From positions 83,448-147,447 of the forward strand of contig JAFSIC010000043.1 of assembly GCA_017439985.1 (NCBI GenBank): DNA of 64,000 nucleotides, given 5' to 3'. The notes below the pieces were generated by a model. It saw only the letters and a program-made list of their open reading frames with translations. It made no database searches and was not told the DNA's origin. Each line of letters starts with the position of its first letter. The first letter of the stretch is position 1. The position numbers were made by a program, and so were the translations under genes. Positions 16,946 through 25,732 of the stretch are shown one piece after another. The stretch comes from Oscillospiraceae bacterium (GTDB taxonomy: Bacteria > Bacillota > Clostridia > Oscillospirales > Ruminococcaceae).

Positions 16946-17506
16946 TTAGTCCACCCAATATTTGATGTTTGGCTTTGGATAGTCCACACCGAAGGTTTCT
17001 ACTTCCACATGAACCATAAATTCATCCACAACAGGCTGTTTTACTTTTGCTTTTTCCATGCCTTTTGGAGAAACTTCCTGCAGCTCCACATTCTCGATGC
17101 GTTCCACTTCTTCATAGCCGTCAATGACTTTACCAAAAGCTGCGTATTTGCCGTTCAATCTCTCAGCTGCCTCGTCTGCAAGAGTGATGAAGAATTCACA
17201 GCCGTGAGCTTCGTCACTGCCGTTGCCTGCCATCGCAACGATGCCTTTCGCAAATTTCAGCTCGTTTTTGATGCCATTGGCTTCAAATTCGCCTTCCAGC
17301 ATATAGTCACAGCGCTTATCATCGAAGAAGCAGTAAGACGGCTGCAGCACAAAGCCCGGAACCACACGTTTGATCAGACGGTTTTCGTACATATTTTCTT
17401 TGGCAGCCCAGATAAAGCTGTTTACTGTATTTGGTGCGTATTCTGGGTACAGTTCCACAGTAATGACGCCTTTGCCGGTATGGATTTTTGCGATTGGATG
17501 TTTCAT
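16946..17506 (-). CDS. Peptidyl-prolyl cis-trans isomerase, cyclophilin type
   Basis: A 186-residue cyclophilin. It shows the family opening IAKIHTGKGVITVELYPEYAPNTVNSF, the loop IKRVVPGFVLQ, the KGIVAMAGNG segment (usual KGxLSMA) and FITLADEAAERLNGKYAAFGKVIDG near the end. It lacks a signal peptide, so it is probably cytoplasmic. The ATG at 17506 has GGAGG eight bases upstream. It is the first gene of an operon with a HAD phosphatase 12 bases downstream; promoter not assigned. Confidence 0.9.
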   Translation of the reverse strand: MKHPIAKIHTGKGVITVELYPEYAPNTVNSFIWAAKENMYENRLIKRVVPGFVLQPSYCFFDDKRCDYMLEGEFEANGIKNELKFAKGIVAMAGNGSDEAHGCEFFITLADEAAERLNGKYAAFGKVIDGYEEVERIENVELQEVSPKGMEKAKVKQPVVDEFMVHVEVETFGVDYPKPNIKYWVD

Positions 17507-17576
17507 TCTCAATTCCTCCTCATGGATTTTCTGGCTTCATTATAACACAAGCCTGCATAAATAGCTATCATTTCAC

Positions 17577-17613
17577 TGAAAAAGCCCTCTCCCCGTGGTA
17601 TTAGGAGAGGACT
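17577..17613 (-). terminator. Intrinsic terminator after the CotH gene
   Basis: A 10-bp stem (17583-17592 with 17604-17613, one G-U type pair) is followed on the minus strand by a run of U's. Confidence 0.8.
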
Positions 17614-17616
17614 CTT

Positions 17617-19728
17617 TTAGTTCAGAGTATCTTTCAGCTCACTATAAGAAAGTGCTCGACCGTAAATTTCACAGCTATGAATCGTTCCATGGAAGAACTG
17701 ACTGTTCTGTCCGTTTTCCATCACATGATGACAACCGATATACAGACTGTCGTCATGAATCGCCGGCTGACTGTAATCACCCCAAATGGAGCAATCCACC
17801 ACTTGTTCTGTACCGTGAACCTTGTATCTCACCACTTCCGGCAGGCCCTTACGGAATACAAGCACCAGTTTCAGGCGCTGGGAAGATTTGATGTCGCCGC
17901 TGAACGAGGAACCGCCTGCGTTAGGCATACCGTACAGCTCAATGGTACCGTCGCCCCATGGATTGGTTCGAAGATCCAAACCACCGTAGTAGCCACCCGT
18001 TTCACCGGTACAGCAAAGGATATTCTGGTTGCGTCCGCTTTCGCTCAGATCGCCCTGTGTCAGGTCCAGAATAACGCTGAAATCCTGAGCTCTGCTGAAC
18101 AGTTTTACACCGCTGTCCACATAGGTGCTTCCGTCAAAAACAGTCTCCTCCATGGAGAAGAGTAGCTTGTCTTTGCCTCCCATTACATCGAACTGTTCAT
18201 CACAGTAAGTCAGACGCTGACAGATAAAATCTCTCATCTGCTGAATGGTCAGCTGACCTTTCAGGTACTGATTTGGCCAAATTTCTTCCTCCTCGGCATA
18301 AAGCTCCGAACCGATCCATTCATCCATACGTTCTGCTTTACTGAACAGATTTGGGATGCTGTAAACTGTGCGGCGCAGTTCACAATAACGCTCATACAGT
18401 TCCTGTGGATACAGCTTTTCCAGTCGCTCCCACAGCAGGCTGTATGGCTCTTCAAACTGATCCGGACAATCCATCGTAGGACTTGCAAAACCATTTTCCC
18501 AGTGAATACCGAAACTGCGGTCCATGTCATTCGCACCACAATGCCAGATGGTTCCGTCATAGGTGGCAAGCAGAATATTTTTTGCCATACCATCCACACC
18601 ACAGATCACATACTGATGAATGAAATAATCCAATGCACTCTGCACATCCAGATGCTCAGCAATATGTTCTTTGAATGTCTCGTCATCACTGTCTTTGATG
18701 CAGGAAATCAGCGCGTTCAGTGAGTTTTTCAGTGTCTCGTTATTCTGACCCGCAATGACACTCCACGCCTCACCGTCGACACCATTCCACAGAGCGCGGA
18801 AGTTGCATGGTGTTTCCGTCAAGCTGCTGCCGCTGTTGATTTCCGCACAGAGAAGTGCATGATTTGGGTTTTCATCATCCATATTCCACTGCCATGCGGA
18901 TTTCGGGATGGTCCATGTATAGACGCCCTGATAAATGCCGTTGACATACAGCTTGATCGGGAAAGCATCCGAAGCACCGAAATTAGAACTTGCACGCAGC
19001 TCCTGTGGAAGCTCTCTGCTTGCCGCCGCTTCGCTCCACAACTGAGCGCCCAGCCAGTCGCGCAGCTGTGAGTGATCCAGATAATTTGCCCTAAGTACAA
19101 AATGATGATGAGGCTTCCAGTCACGGAAAGCATGAGCTTCATTGGTTTCATGGGCTTCATCCGTGTACAGATGAATGGTATAGTTTTTCTTCGGATATAC
19201 AGCAGAACTATCGCCTTGCACTGCCAATGATACAAAGCTGTGGAACTCATCGCTTTTAGAGCGATACTCCAGTTCCATCGGCAGTATGCCCTCCTCCTTG
19301 TTGTTTGGCAAGGTACCGCTCAGATAGACACGAGGCAAATCATCGTCGGCCGGTTCCAGCTTTGCGATGATTTCCGGACGCGGAAAATCTCCACCCTCCA
19401 GACTGCCCGATGTCTCCACTGTGAAACGAGCCAAATCGGTTACGATGCGCTTGGAAACGCGGTTGTTTTCGTAACATTCGCCGTGAACGCATACCTCCCA
19501 GCAGCCTGAACCCAGATTCAAACCTGCTTCCGCAGGAATGCGGTCCTCAGTCAGCGGCAGATCATAAACCTGTTCGCCCTGTCGAAAATGTGCCCACTTC
19601 GACAGGCCATTCCAATCGTTGCCGAGAAAGACAAAGTCTGCTTCAAAGTAATTGATCGTGTCCGCGACCATGACAGACGGAACATAGACCTGCAGATTTT
19701 GACCTTCGATGTTGAATTGTAATTTCAT
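17617..19728 (-). CDS. CotH-type protein kinase with phage-tail-like N-terminal domain and C-terminal LamG-like domain
   Basis: A 703-residue three-part protein. Residues 1-105 resemble the N-terminal domain of phage tail/baseplate proteins (MKLQFNIEGQ, then DTINYFEADF). Residues about 125-510 form a CotH spore-coat kinase domain: QGDSSAVYPKKNYTI (171-185), RANYLDHSQLRDWLG (213-227) and the metal-binding DMDRSFG (401-407). Residues about 525-700 look like a concanavalin/LamG fold (SMEETVFDGSTYVDSG and FHGTIHSCEIYGRALSYSELKD). In Bacillus CotH phosphorylates spore-coat proteins. No other phage gene is nearby, and CotB/CotG substrates are not visible. A GGAGG site precedes the start; monocistronic. 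Confidence 0.82.
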   Translation of the reverse strand: MKLQFNIEGQNLQVYVPSVMVADTINYFEADFVFLGNDWNGLSKWAHFRQGEQVYDLPLTEDRIPAEAGLNLGSGCWEVCVHGECYENNRVSKRIVTDLARFTVETSGSLEGGDFPRPEIIAKLEPADDDLPRVYLSGTLPNNKEEGILPMELEYRSKSDEFHSFVSLAVQGDSSAVYPKKNYTIHLYTDEAHETNEAHAFRDWKPHHHFVLRANYLDHSQLRDWLGAQLWSEAAASRELPQELRASSNFGASDAFPIKLYVNGIYQGVYTWTIPKSAWQWNMDDENPNHALLCAEINSGSSLTETPCNFRALWNGVDGEAWSVIAGQNNETLKNSLNALISCIKDSDDETFKEHIAEHLDVQSALDYFIHQYVICGVDGMAKNILLATYDGTIWHCGANDMDRSFGIHWENGFASPTMDCPDQFEEPYSLLWERLEKLYPQELYERYCELRRTVYSIPNLFSKAERMDEWIGSELYAEEEEIWPNQYLKGQLTIQQMRDFICQRLTYCDEQFDVMGGKDKLLFSMEETVFDGSTYVDSGVKLFSRAQDFSVILDLTQGDLSESGRNQNILCCTGETGGYYGGLDLRTNPWGDGTIELYGMPNAGGSSFSGDIKSSQRLKLVLVFRKGLPEVVRYKVHGTEQVVDCSIWGDYSQPAIHDDSLYIGCHHVMENGQNSQFFHGTIHSCEIYGRALSYSELKDTLN

Positions 19729-19797
19729 GTTTCATTCCTCCTTTGACTCCATCATACCCCTGCGGTCCTTTTATTTCGTCCGCCAAAATTCCGCAAA

Positions 19798-19826
19798 TTG
19801 CCTTTCTGCGTCCAACACGTTATAAT
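19798..19826 (+). promoter_or_regulatory. Sigma-A promoter of the flippase gene
   Basis: TTGCCT (19798-19803), a 17-base spacer and a perfect TATAAT (19821-19826) lie 31 bases before the start codon. Confidence 0.75.
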
Positions 19827-19856
19827 GGATCTATCCAACGGAAAGGAGGCTCCGCC

Positions 19857-21254
19857 ATGCATGAAAAAGCCGGCTATTTGCTGAGAAATATGTTTTATTT
19901 TGGGCTTGGAAGCATGATCCCAAAGATACTGACGATGCTCGTTGTGCCGTTGTACACCACCTGTCTGAGTCCGGCTGAATATGGCACTGCCGACCTGCTG
20001 TTCAGCACTTCCGGTCTCTTTCTCGCCCTGTTTACATTAAATATTTCAGAGTCAGTCCTTCGCTTTGCTATGAACCAAAGCTTCCCCCAAGAGCAGATTC
20101 TCGCAGCTTCCCTGCGGGTCATGCTGACAGGCAGCGCCATACTTGGATTGGGGCTCCTGCTCTTTTCTTTCCTTATGCCGTCTGCGGACCGCAGTTTACT
20201 CATTCTATTCTATCTGACGTTTCTTTCTCTTGGACTGGATAGTATGATCTCTGCTTTCTGTCGAGGCATTGACCGCATTAGCGTGCTGATTCAGGGGCAA
20301 ATCCTGCATTCTGTCTTGACGCTTTGTATCAATCTGCTCTTTTTGCTTGTGTTCCGCTGGGGGTTGAGGGCTTATCTGCTTGCCTCCATCCTTTCCTACC
20401 TGTCCTCAACACTGTACTGTATGCTTCGTTGTCAACTGCTGCGCTCCTTGAGCCTTCGCTGTTCTCACACCATCCTAAGGGAAATGCTGGCTTACTCTGC
20501 CCCTCTGGTTCTCAGCACAGCGGCTTGGTGGCTCGGTTCTGTCATGGACCGCTGGCTTTTGAATTGGTATCATGGCGCGGCAGCTGTCGGCTTATACGCG
20601 GTTGCTTTTAAAATCCCTGCGATTTTCACGGCATTTCAAAGTGTTTTCTCGCAGGCTTGGCGTCTTTCCGCCATCAAGGATCTGGATCCGACAGATCAGG
20701 ATCACTTCATTGCTAAAGCATATGAAACCATGAAATCCTGCCTCATTCTTCTCTGTTCTCTTCTGCTTTTGTTCCATCAGCCATTGGCTACCCTTCTTTA
20801 CTCCAAGGAATTCTATGCTGCGTGGAAATATACCCCCATCATCCTGCTTTCTCTGTTATTCAGCGCTTTCTCCCTGTTTCTTGAGGATTTGTATCGCGGA
20901 CTGAAAAACAGCAAAGTTATTTCGCTGACTCTCTGCTTCGGAACTATCGTGAACCTCCTGTTTAATCTGCTGTTGATTCCGCAGTTCGGCATCTATGCTG
21001 CTGCTTTTTCCTCACTGCTCAGCTCTATGGCAGTGTGGGGACTGCGCCGTTTGATACTGCGAAAATATATTCATCTTACACTTCAAAACAAAAGTATTTT
21101 TGCCTGCATTCTCTTGATTCTGCAAAGTGGATTCGCCTGCCTTGGCGAGTCTGCATTTCTTCCGCAGCTTCTGCTGTTTCTTGGCTTAGTGCTCCTGTAT
21201 TATCGCGAGTTTTTGGCGATGATGCAAAAAAATAACAGGACAAGACACATTTAG
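19857..21254 (+). CDS. Polysaccharide flippase (Wzx/MATE-like oligosaccharidyl-lipid transporter)
   Basis: A 465-residue membrane protein with about 12-14 helices of the polysaccharide biosynthesis/export family. LLRNMFYFGLGSMIPKILTML at the N-terminus, LSPAEYGTADL near 40 and the VGLYAVAFKIPAIF segment are typical. It would move undecaprenyl-linked repeat units made by the adjacent capsule operon across the membrane. I placed the start at 19857, seven bases after GGAAAGGAGG; an upstream in-frame extension of 38 residues has no support. It is convergent with the capsule operon, and its stop overlaps the polymerase-like gene's stop by four bases. Confidence 0.9.
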   Translation: MHEKAGYLLRNMFYFGLGSMIPKILTMLVVPLYTTCLSPAEYGTADLLFSTSGLFLALFTLNISESVLRFAMNQSFPQEQILAASLRVMLTGSAILGLGLLLFSFLMPSADRSLLILFYLTFLSLGLDSMISAFCRGIDRISVLIQGQILHSVLTLCINLLFLLVFRWGLRAYLLASILSYLSSTLYCMLRCQLLRSLSLRCSHTILREMLAYSAPLVLSTAAWWLGSVMDRWLLNWYHGAAAVGLYAVAFKIPAIFTAFQSVFSQAWRLSAIKDLDPTDQDHFIAKAYETMKSCLILLCSLLLLFHQPLATLLYSKEFYAAWKYTPIILLSLLFSAFSLFLEDLYRGLKNSKVISLTLCFGTIVNLLFNLLLIPQFGIYAAAFSSLLSSMAVWGLRRLILRKYIHLTLQNKSIFACILLILQSGFACLGESAFLPQLLLFLGLVLLYYREFLAMMQKNNRTRHI

Positions 21255-21268
21255 TGTCTTGTCCTGTT
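21234..21268. terminator. Bidirectional terminator embedded in two overlapping gene ends
   Basis: A perfect 15-bp stem (21234-21248 with 21254-21268) with the 5-base loop ATTTA carries both stop codons of the convergent genes and is flanked by A-runs and T-runs. Confidence 0.9.
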
Positions 21269-22507
21269 TTCTTCTGTTTTGCAACTTTTCTTTCCATGAG
21301 CAAGGGCCAATGCCCAATAAAAAAGATAGGCAGCCTCCGTGCGCAGGGATGAATTGTAAATCAAAATCAATAGTGCACAAACGGACAGCACACGACCGGT
21401 TTGACAATGGATGACATTGCCTCCTCTGCGCTGATTTCGGGCACAAAGATGCTCATTGAGAACGAAAAATCCAAAAACAAACAGTAAGCCCACCCAGCCC
21501 ATCTCCAGATACAGAAAGGCTGTTGATAACCAGGTATAGTGAGAGTCACCGTAACGCTGATAAAAGCTTGTATTCAGCAGTTCAAAATGGGATGTTTCGC
21601 AGTTTCCAAGTCCCAGACCAAAGAGTTGGCTCAGTGGGTCCTGCAAGAACCATTCGTTAGCCAGTGGGATCACCGTCAGGCGATTAAAATCTCCGCTGGA
21701 TGTATAGCCACGACTGCTGATTGCTGCTTTCAGCAAACCTTGCGGAGACAAAACTTCCGTAAATTCCGGATAAAGTCCTATTAAAAGAATCGCCGCGCCA
21801 ATCAGTCCCCCGCTTCCCAACAATATAAGGAGTGCACTGCGCCGGGAGGGGCGATTGAGCAGCAACAGCAAGACTGTAATGAGGGCAAACTCTATATAGA
21901 AAATCTTCAGTTCTGCCAAAGCTGACAGCAGCAGCGCTGACGAACATTTCATTGAACAGCTGAGCAAATTCTCTTTCCCATTCAGGAAGCGACTCAAACT
22001 ACGGCTGACAATGACAACAAAGAACAGATTGCTGTATGCATTGCAGCCTACTTCTGTACCGAAAATTCCGCCCAGATTGTCCTGACCCAAACCAAGAACA
22101 GCAAACTGATACAAACTCAGTGCCAAATTAAGCCAAAACAGTAAGTCAAAGACGCGAAACACAGCTTCCGCATCCTGCTCGGTCTGAAACAAACAGACTG
22201 CCGCAAAGAACGGATAAAAGCGGAAATTATTCCTTGCACCCCACAGATAGTTGATCATCGAACGATAATGAAACAAATATAAGAGCGCTGATGTCAGTAC
22301 AAAAGCCAGCATCCAATACAGCAGCGGGCGAATGGGACGAAAATCAAGTTCTCTCCGATATAAAATCAGTAAAGCCAACAGAGCACACCAGCCAAGGTCA
22401 AGTACATATCGGCAGCTATATGGCATAAAACTGAGAAAAAACGGCAGCAATCCAAGCAGGAAAATGATATACTCGGCGAGACTGCGTTTACGAATCCGAA
22501 GATGCAT
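21251..22507 (-). CDS. O-antigen ligase/polymerase-like membrane protein
   Basis: A 418-residue protein with about 10-12 hydrophobic helices and a large extracytoplasmic loop (about 255-325) ending in DSHYTWLSTAFLYLEMGWVGLLF, a layout and motif typical of Wzy/WaaL polymerases. It is the last gene of the capsule operon and probably polymerises the repeat units flipped by the neighbouring Wzx-like protein. GGAGAG precedes the start, and the gene overlaps the upstream GT2 gene by 20 bases. Low sequence conservation of the family limits confidence to fold level. Confidence 0.8.
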   Translation of the reverse strand: MHLRIRKRSLAEYIIFLLGLLPFFLSFMPYSCRYVLDLGWCALLALLILYRRELDFRPIRPLLYWMLAFVLTSALLYLFHYRSMINYLWGARNNFRFYPFFAAVCLFQTEQDAEAVFRVFDLLFWLNLALSLYQFAVLGLGQDNLGGIFGTEVGCNAYSNLFFVVIVSRSLSRFLNGKENLLSCSMKCSSALLLSALAELKIFYIEFALITVLLLLLNRPSRRSALLILLGSGGLIGAAILLIGLYPEFTEVLSPQGLLKAAISSRGYTSSGDFNRLTVIPLANEWFLQDPLSQLFGLGLGNCETSHFELLNTSFYQRYGDSHYTWLSTAFLYLEMGWVGLLFVFGFFVLNEHLCARNQRRGGNVIHCQTGRVLSVCALLILIYNSSLRTEAAYLFYWALALAHGKKSCKTEENRTRH

Positions 22508-23513
22508 GACATCTCTCCTTCCAACATTGACATTTCAGCATGAGAAGGCACAGATTTTCGCAGCGATGCTTCAGCAAAATGCAAAACAGACGCTTGGCTG
22601 TACTCATGGGGCGATAGTCACAGTGATGCAGTGCATCCTGTAAGCAAGCGTCTCTAAAAATCATTCGCAGTTCCTCGTCCTGTTTTGTGAGGCATAACTG
22701 CTTCATAAGACCCAGGCAGTTGTTTATGAAAGGATTCCCCACAGTATCCAGAACTGTCTGAGGGTAGGCTTTTCTTCGACATAGGGCCAGCATCTCCCGA
22801 TAACAATGGCAACAGCGCTCAAAGCGTTTTGCTTCATGGCTTCTGCTGAGAGAATTCGCACGCTGACGGTATCGGTAGAGAGTTTGAGGAAGGAGGGTCA
22901 CGCTGTGAACTTCAGACAGCAACTCCAACAGAGAATAGTGATCTTCCGAAATGATCTCCCGTTCCGATACGAAACGCCACTGACTGCGGCGGAACAAATC
23001 TGCGGAATAAAGCAGAGACCATGCGCTGAAGCAGCAGTTTTCCCCACGAAGCAAACGCGGAAGAAATTCATTCTGTACTGCTTCTCCATGGTAGGACTCT
23101 TCTTTCCGTGCACCACTGAAATGCAGAGTCCTGCCCTTTTCACTGATGGTTTCGCATCCAAAGCTGATCAGCTCCGCTCCATTTTTCTCAGTAGCTTTCA
23201 CAGCCTGCTCCACAGCTGTAGGCAAAAGAAGATCATCGCTATCCACAAAGCAGATGTAGTCACCGTGACTGCAAGCGAGTCCGCTGTTTCGAGCATAGCC
23301 GAGCCCTTCGTTGCTTTTGTGGAAAACTTGAATCCTTCTGTCCCTCTCCGCCCACGCATCGCAAAGCAGCGGACTGCGGTCAGTCGAGCCATCATCGACC
23401 AGAATGATCTCCAGCTCTGTGTAGCTTTGCGAGACAATGCTTTCTACACAATCATCCAGCCATGGCTCCACATTGAAAATTGGAACAATAACAGAAACCA
23501 AGGGCTTATTCAT
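22488..23513 (-). CDS. Glycosyltransferase family 2
   Basis: A 341-residue GT-A-fold transferase: VSVIVPIFNVEPWLDDCVESI at the N-terminus, LVDDGSTDRSP near residue 41, NEGLGYARNSGL near 70 and the metal-binding FVDSDDLL near 90. It lacks a membrane anchor. It would add a sugar to the growing lipid-linked repeat unit. The ATG at 23513 overlaps the end of the radical SAM gene by 8 bases (ATGAATAA), with GGGAGGG upstream, so translation is coupled. Confidence 0.92.
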   Translation of the reverse strand: MNKPLVSVIVPIFNVEPWLDDCVESIVSQSYTELEIILVDDGSTDRSPLLCDAWAERDRRIQVFHKSNEGLGYARNSGLACSHGDYICFVDSDDLLLPTAVEQAVKATEKNGAELISFGCETISEKGRTLHFSGARKEESYHGEAVQNEFLPRLLRGENCCFSAWSLLYSADLFRRSQWRFVSEREIISEDHYSLLELLSEVHSVTLLPQTLYRYRQRANSLSRSHEAKRFERCCHCYREMLALCRRKAYPQTVLDTVGNPFINNCLGLMKQLCLTKQDEELRMIFRDACLQDALHHCDYRPMSTAKRLFCILLKHRCENLCLLMLKCQCWKERCHASSDS

Positions 23514-24588
23514 TGTTACTGCCCTCCCTGTTTCTCTCACAGGTCGATAGCAGATCCAGTGCGTCCTTACTGATGAGGCCCCTTCGATGAGCGCTCACAG
23601 CCGGGATCTCTTCCATGGAATACGGCTTACCGAAGGACAGGAATTTGTGCTTCAGCACCCACCATGCAGGAATCCAGATATACTTATGCATCGCCGGAGA
23701 AACCGAACCGATCATCCAGCAGTTTCGGGAACAGTTTCTCACTTCCCGACGGATACACTCCGCCTGTTCGCTGTTCCACAGTTCATCCCACGACTGAGAA
23801 TTGAGGTTTCCCATGACCAATTTTTCTCGCGTGCCGTTGCAAGGCATCACATCTCCGTACGGATCGATGAAAAAGGTATCAAAGCTCATGTCGCAGGGCA
23901 GCAAACGTTTTTGACCGTAAATATAGCTGATCAGCCCATGATTGAAGTAAGCCCGGAACCACTTTTTCGGACTGTTGGAGTGCAGCAGCTCATTGACCAA
24001 TCGCTCCAGATTTTGTGCAACCATCGGACGATCATGGATGATATTGTTTGTTTCCACGAAGTAGAAGCTGTTGTGCAGACTTGCCGTAGCAAACTCCATA
24101 CCCAATTCATCGGATAAACGATACAGCGGCAGCAAATCGGAAGCATTGCGGTCCTGTACAGTCATACCGAAACCAATGTCCTTCATCCCCATTTCTTTCA
24201 GAGTGTTCAGTGTTTCATATCCACGGCGGAAGCCATCGTCCAGACCACGAATGGCATTGTTGGTTTCCTCCAAGCCCTCGATAGAAATGCGTATCCCCAG
24301 CTGCGGAAATTCTTTGCACAACTCGATGATGCGCTCAGTGAAGAATCCATTGGTGGAAATAACGATACGATCGCTTTTCTTGTAGAGTTCACGAACAATT
24401 TCATGCAAGTCCTCCCGCAGGAAAGGCTCTCCTCCGGTGATGTTAGTGAAATACATTGCCGGCAGTTTGCGTATGGTTTCCAAAGTCAGTTCCTCTTCAG
24501 GACGGGAAGGCTCTTTATAACGGCTGCACATGGTACAATGTCCGTTGCAGCGGTAGGTCACAATGACCGTACCGTTCAATTTCTTCAT
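23506..24588 (-). CDS. Radical SAM/SPASM domain protein in the capsule operon
   Basis: A 360-residue radical SAM enzyme. The [4Fe-4S] motif Cys14-x3-Cys18-x2-Cys21 (YRCNGHCTMC) is followed by the SAM-binding ITGGEPFLRED. A C-terminal SPASM-like domain has cysteines near 232, 250, 278, 286 and 290 that could hold auxiliary clusters. SPASM enzymes modify peptides or proteins or act as dehydrogenases on sugars; location between glycosyltransferase genes points to modification of a polysaccharide building block or of an attached peptide (inference). The start at 24588 follows the previous stop by one base, with AAAGGGAG upstream. Confidence 0.88.
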   Translation of the reverse strand: MKKLNGTVIVTYRCNGHCTMCSRYKEPSRPEEELTLETIRKLPAMYFTNITGGEPFLREDLHEIVRELYKKSDRIVISTNGFFTERIIELCKEFPQLGIRISIEGLEETNNAIRGLDDGFRRGYETLNTLKEMGMKDIGFGMTVQDRNASDLLPLYRLSDELGMEFATASLHNSFYFVETNNIIHDRPMVAQNLERLVNELLHSNSPKKWFRAYFNHGLISYIYGQKRLLPCDMSFDTFFIDPYGDVMPCNGTREKLVMGNLNSQSWDELWNSEQAECIRREVRNCSRNCWMIGSVSPAMHKYIWIPAWWVLKHKFLSFGKPYSMEEIPAVSAHRRGLISKDALDLLSTCERNREGSNNE

Positions 24589-24589
24589 A

Positions 24590-25732
24590 TCAGCACTCCC
24601 TTTCCATGGATTCAAAAACCTTATTGTATTGGGCAGCGATGGTATCCCATGAAAATCGCTCCTGCACCCTATGCCTCAGCTGTGCACTGTTCTGTGAACC
24701 TACAAGCTCCAACTCGCTTGGGAACAAATCCTTTGATTTTCCGCAGAAAACAAGCGGAACCGCTGCCGACATCGATTCTAACCAGACCAGACTAAAGGCC
24801 TCGTAGTCCGAACTATGCAGGGTGGCTTCCGCGCAGTTATAGAGTTCGTTCAGTTCTGCTCCCGGCGGGATGATTCCAAAATAGCGAAGCTGTTCTGCAA
24901 CGTCTTCCTGTTTCGCCAAGGCAAGCAGGTCACGATGGTAGCTTTCATCTACGATACCTCCCGCATAACCAAACAGCAGATTTTTATCCGCTTTCAGCTG
25001 CGGCAGCAAATACTCCAGAGAGCGCCGCTGGCCCTTATTTTCATTGACAGAACCCACCTGCAGCATCAAGCGGTATCCTTCCAATCCCCACTTTTGGCGC
25101 AGCTTCGCCTTTTCTTCATGGGACAGCGGACGATAAATCGCCGTGTTGACTCCATTTCCAATACGATAAACACGTTCTTTCGGCATCTGCAGATTCTGCA
25201 AAAGATTCTCTTCCATCTTCTGATTCAGAACAAACACTATGTCCGCCGACTTCATACAGGCTATTTCCTGATAATAATTTCGACGAAGGAGGGCTTCCGC
25301 CTCTGTCCACTCTCTGCTCCAATGTCCGTTATGATTGGTATAAACGATTTTCGCCTTTTGCCGCAGTTTATGGGGCGTCAGCACTTGGAAAAAGAACTGG
25401 TTGTACTGATTATGAAAGTGCAGAATGACCGGCTCTTTACTGTTTTTCAGAATAGTCTGCAGTTTCTGCGTCAAAGAGAGAGAATACAGCACCCTTCGTG
25501 CTTTATGCAGCAAGCCCAGCCGAACATCGCTGTTCCTCAACCAAGCCGGAAAAGGAACTTCTTCTATCGGCACTTCACAATCCTTGCGCTGAGGGTCTTC
25601 CATATCAAGAATGGTCACATCTACGCCAAGTTTCTGCAGAGAGCAGGATAATTCATAGACTACTGTTTCCGTCGCCGCAGAGATTTTCGGTGGAATGGAT
25701 GTATAACCCGTTCCGATTTCATAGCATTTCAT
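24590..25732 (-). CDS. Glycosyltransferase family 4 (GT-B fold)
   Basis: A 380-residue GT-B enzyme. An N-terminal glycine-rich acceptor domain is followed by a glycosyl_transf_1 domain: RLMLQVGSVNENKGQR near residue 230 and the nucleotide-sugar binding EAFSLVWLESMSAAVPLVF near 320. It belongs to the capsule operon, overlaps the previous gene by 14 bases and is read with GGAGG ten bases before the start. The sugar specificity is not predictable. Confidence 0.9.
   Translation of the reverse strand: MKCYEIGTGYTSIPPKISAATETVVYELSCSLQKLGVDVTILDMEDPQRKDCEVPIEEVPFPAWLRNSDVRLGLLHKARRVLYSLSLTQKLQTILKNSKEPVILHFHNQYNQFFFQVLTPHKLRQKAKIVYTNHNGHWSREWTEAEALLRRNYYQEIACMKSADIVFVLNQKMEENLLQNLQMPKERVYRIGNGVNTAIYRPLSHEEKAKLRQKWGLEGYRLMLQVGSVNENKGQRRSLEYLLPQLKADKNLLFGYAGGIVDESYHRDLLALAKQEDVAEQLRYFGIIPPGAELNELYNCAEATLHSSDYEAFSLVWLESMSAAVPLVFCGKSKDLFPSELELVGSQNSAQLRHRVQERFSWDTIAAQYNKVFESMEREC

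Noticed and set aside
16079-17545. 488-codon open frame on the plus strand
   Set aside because: It is antisense to the HAD phosphatase and cyclophilin genes, which have clear motifs and ribosome binding sites.
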